Assembly (NCBI GenBank): GCA_011800805.1
Contig: MPNW01001289.1
Location: 9,973 to 26,561, forward strand
Source of the DNA: Hirudo medicinalis
Taxonomy: Eukaryota > Annelida > Clitellata > Hirudinida > Hirudinidae
Length of the DNA stretch: 16,589 bases
Direction: 5' to 3'
The notes beneath the pieces are model-generated. The model was not told the DNA's origin. It ran no database searches and was given only the letters and a program-made list of their open reading frames with translations. Numbering within the stretch: position 1 is the stretch's first letter; every line of letters begins with the position of its first letter. Below are positions 15,695-16,589 of the stretch, one piece after another. Made by a program: the position numbers and the translations under genes.

Positions 15695-16420
15695 CTTCTG
15701 TTTGTGAGCGTTCCTCTCACCCTCCAAGTGCCCGTCCCTGACGTCCAGCTTTCCAATCCATCCGTCAGTGGATGCCAAAATGACCGTATTGTCGCTGTAG
15801 ACTGAACTTTCGGCACAGCAGATTCCCGAAAAACCCTTACTGGCGTTGTTCACTTCGGCCTTCAAGTCCGTCCTCTGCACTATGCTTCCGGTTGCCATGT
15901 TCCAGACTACCGCTTCGTGGCGCCAAGTAACTGTCAGTGCAAGATGGCTCCCGGCCAGAGCGCAAGTCGCTTTGTGATGGGCTTCAAAGGATATGAACGA
16001 TTCTTCATCGTTGGCATCGCCTTCATTTGGATCCCCGTCGATACAGCAGCTGATGAGGATACACGATGCCATTCTCTCCGGCCGTTTCAACCTTTTGCCA
16101 GCATCCGGGTTCCTTGCCTCGGGATCAAAAACCAAGATGGCCGAGGCGTATCTGGCGTCACCGGAAACGACGAGGCGCTCGAGGGCAACTGCCCGTTGAT
16201 TCCTCAGGGGTGTGGCAGCGTATTTCTTGAAGGTCGGCTCGTTGCCATGGAGGTCGTACATGATGAAGAGGACGCTAGCTATTTCCGGTTGGAAGGAAGC
16301 CATCAGAAGTCTGTGAGATTCGTAGAGATGGTCGCTGGAATCAAGAAGCGAGCTGACGTTGTACGGGGTCAACGAGGACGGCGGCATGTCGAAGGGGTGG
16401 CCGCTGGTGAAATCCCAAAT
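15695..16420 (-). CDS. WD40-repeat protein, penultimate coding exon (gene partial at right edge)
   Basis: A 726-bp exon of 242 codons, phase 0 at both ends. It starts after a T-rich acceptor ending ATTTTTAG with IWDFTSGHPF, the end of one WD blade. Further blades are recognisable: LLMASFQPEIASVLFIMYDL (about residues 39-58), a SGDARYASAILVFD segment (about 85-98), HKATCALAGSHLALTVTW...AVVWNM (about 151-177) and DNTVILASTDGWIGKLDV (about 208-225). An acidic loop (DGDPNEGDANDEES) sits between blades. Blades are divergent, as in large WD40 proteins. The gene continues upstream beyond 16589, so length, N-terminus and family are unknown. It is convergent with CSRNP. Confidence 0.85.
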
Positions 16421-16589
16421 CTAAAAATTGATAAAAATAGACGCTAGCCTATTTATTCGGTCCACATAAACTAAATGTAGAAAGGGCTATAAGAAGAAAT
16501 TGTGAAAAAAGCAATTTGTGGACCGTCAAAACTAATGACCAGTCCGCTCCTTGGAGAGGATGTGACTGATGTTGATGGGTCTTGTAATG
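16421..16589 (-). other. WD40 gene upstream intron or undecided exon at the edge
   Basis: AT-rich DNA next to the acceptor at 16421 reads as intron. The last 90 bases (16500-16589) are less AT-rich and open in more than one minus frame. One frame contains SGLVISFDGPQIAFF, which resembles a WD strand pair, but no good donor joins it in phase to IWDF. An exon there is possible but unproven. Confidence 0.4.

Noticed and set aside
16500..16589. An additional WD40 exon at the right edge
   Set aside because: One frame resembles a WD strand, but there is no acceptable in-phase donor to join it to the exon starting at 16420; left undecided rather than called.

Overview
The window is nuclear DNA from a metazoan, probably an invertebrate. 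Genes are split by short GT-AG introns, domains match animal-specific families (a CSRNP/AXUD1 nuclear protein and the beta-catenin-binding exon of a TCF/LEF factor), UTRs and introns are long, and triplet and tetranucleotide microsatellites are very dense. The single N inside a CCAT/CCCT tract suggests a draft assembly. The species cannot be named from sequence; a spiralian such as an annelid is a guess from texture only.

Layout. 1-1249: repeat-rich sequence, read as intron 1 of the minus-strand TCF gene. 1250-1496 (-): first coding exon of the TCF/LEF factor. 1500-2300: a mixed-composition block with a plus-strand TATA/CArG-like element near 1811. 2300-7390: about 5 kb of AT-rich non-coding DNA with local tandem repeats, a CpG-rich patch (5160-5380), a possible decayed Pol III-type element (6447-6546) and a block of tetranucleotide repeats (6870-7290). 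7435-11989 (+): the complete coding region of a CSRNP/AXUD1 protein in three exons (7435-9274, 9751-10721, 11132-11989), whose splice junctions rebuild the family core exactly (1222 codons plus stop). 11990-about 14940: probable long 3' UTR or intergenic DNA with more triplet repeats; plus-strand AATAAA hexamers lie near 14890 and 14914. 14236-14829 (-): an ORF with an acidic Asp/Glu-Tyr-Leu repeat, real status uncertain. 15163-16420 (-): the last two coding exons of a WD40-repeat protein that continues beyond the right edge.

How the genes relate. TCF and CSRNP are head to head, about 6 kb apart between coding starts; CSRNP and the WD40 gene are convergent. TCF is the DNA-binding effector of Wnt/beta-catenin signalling, and AXUD1 (Axin up-regulated 1) is a nuclear transcription factor linked to Wnt/Axin signalling in vertebrates, so the pairing merits a check for shared regulation. 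I found no bacterial features, CRISPR array, intact tRNA or rRNA, and no protein-coding transposon. The most unusual items are the doubled length of the CSRNP protein, a 29-bp minisatellite filling its second intron, and the acidic repeat ORF open in several frames.
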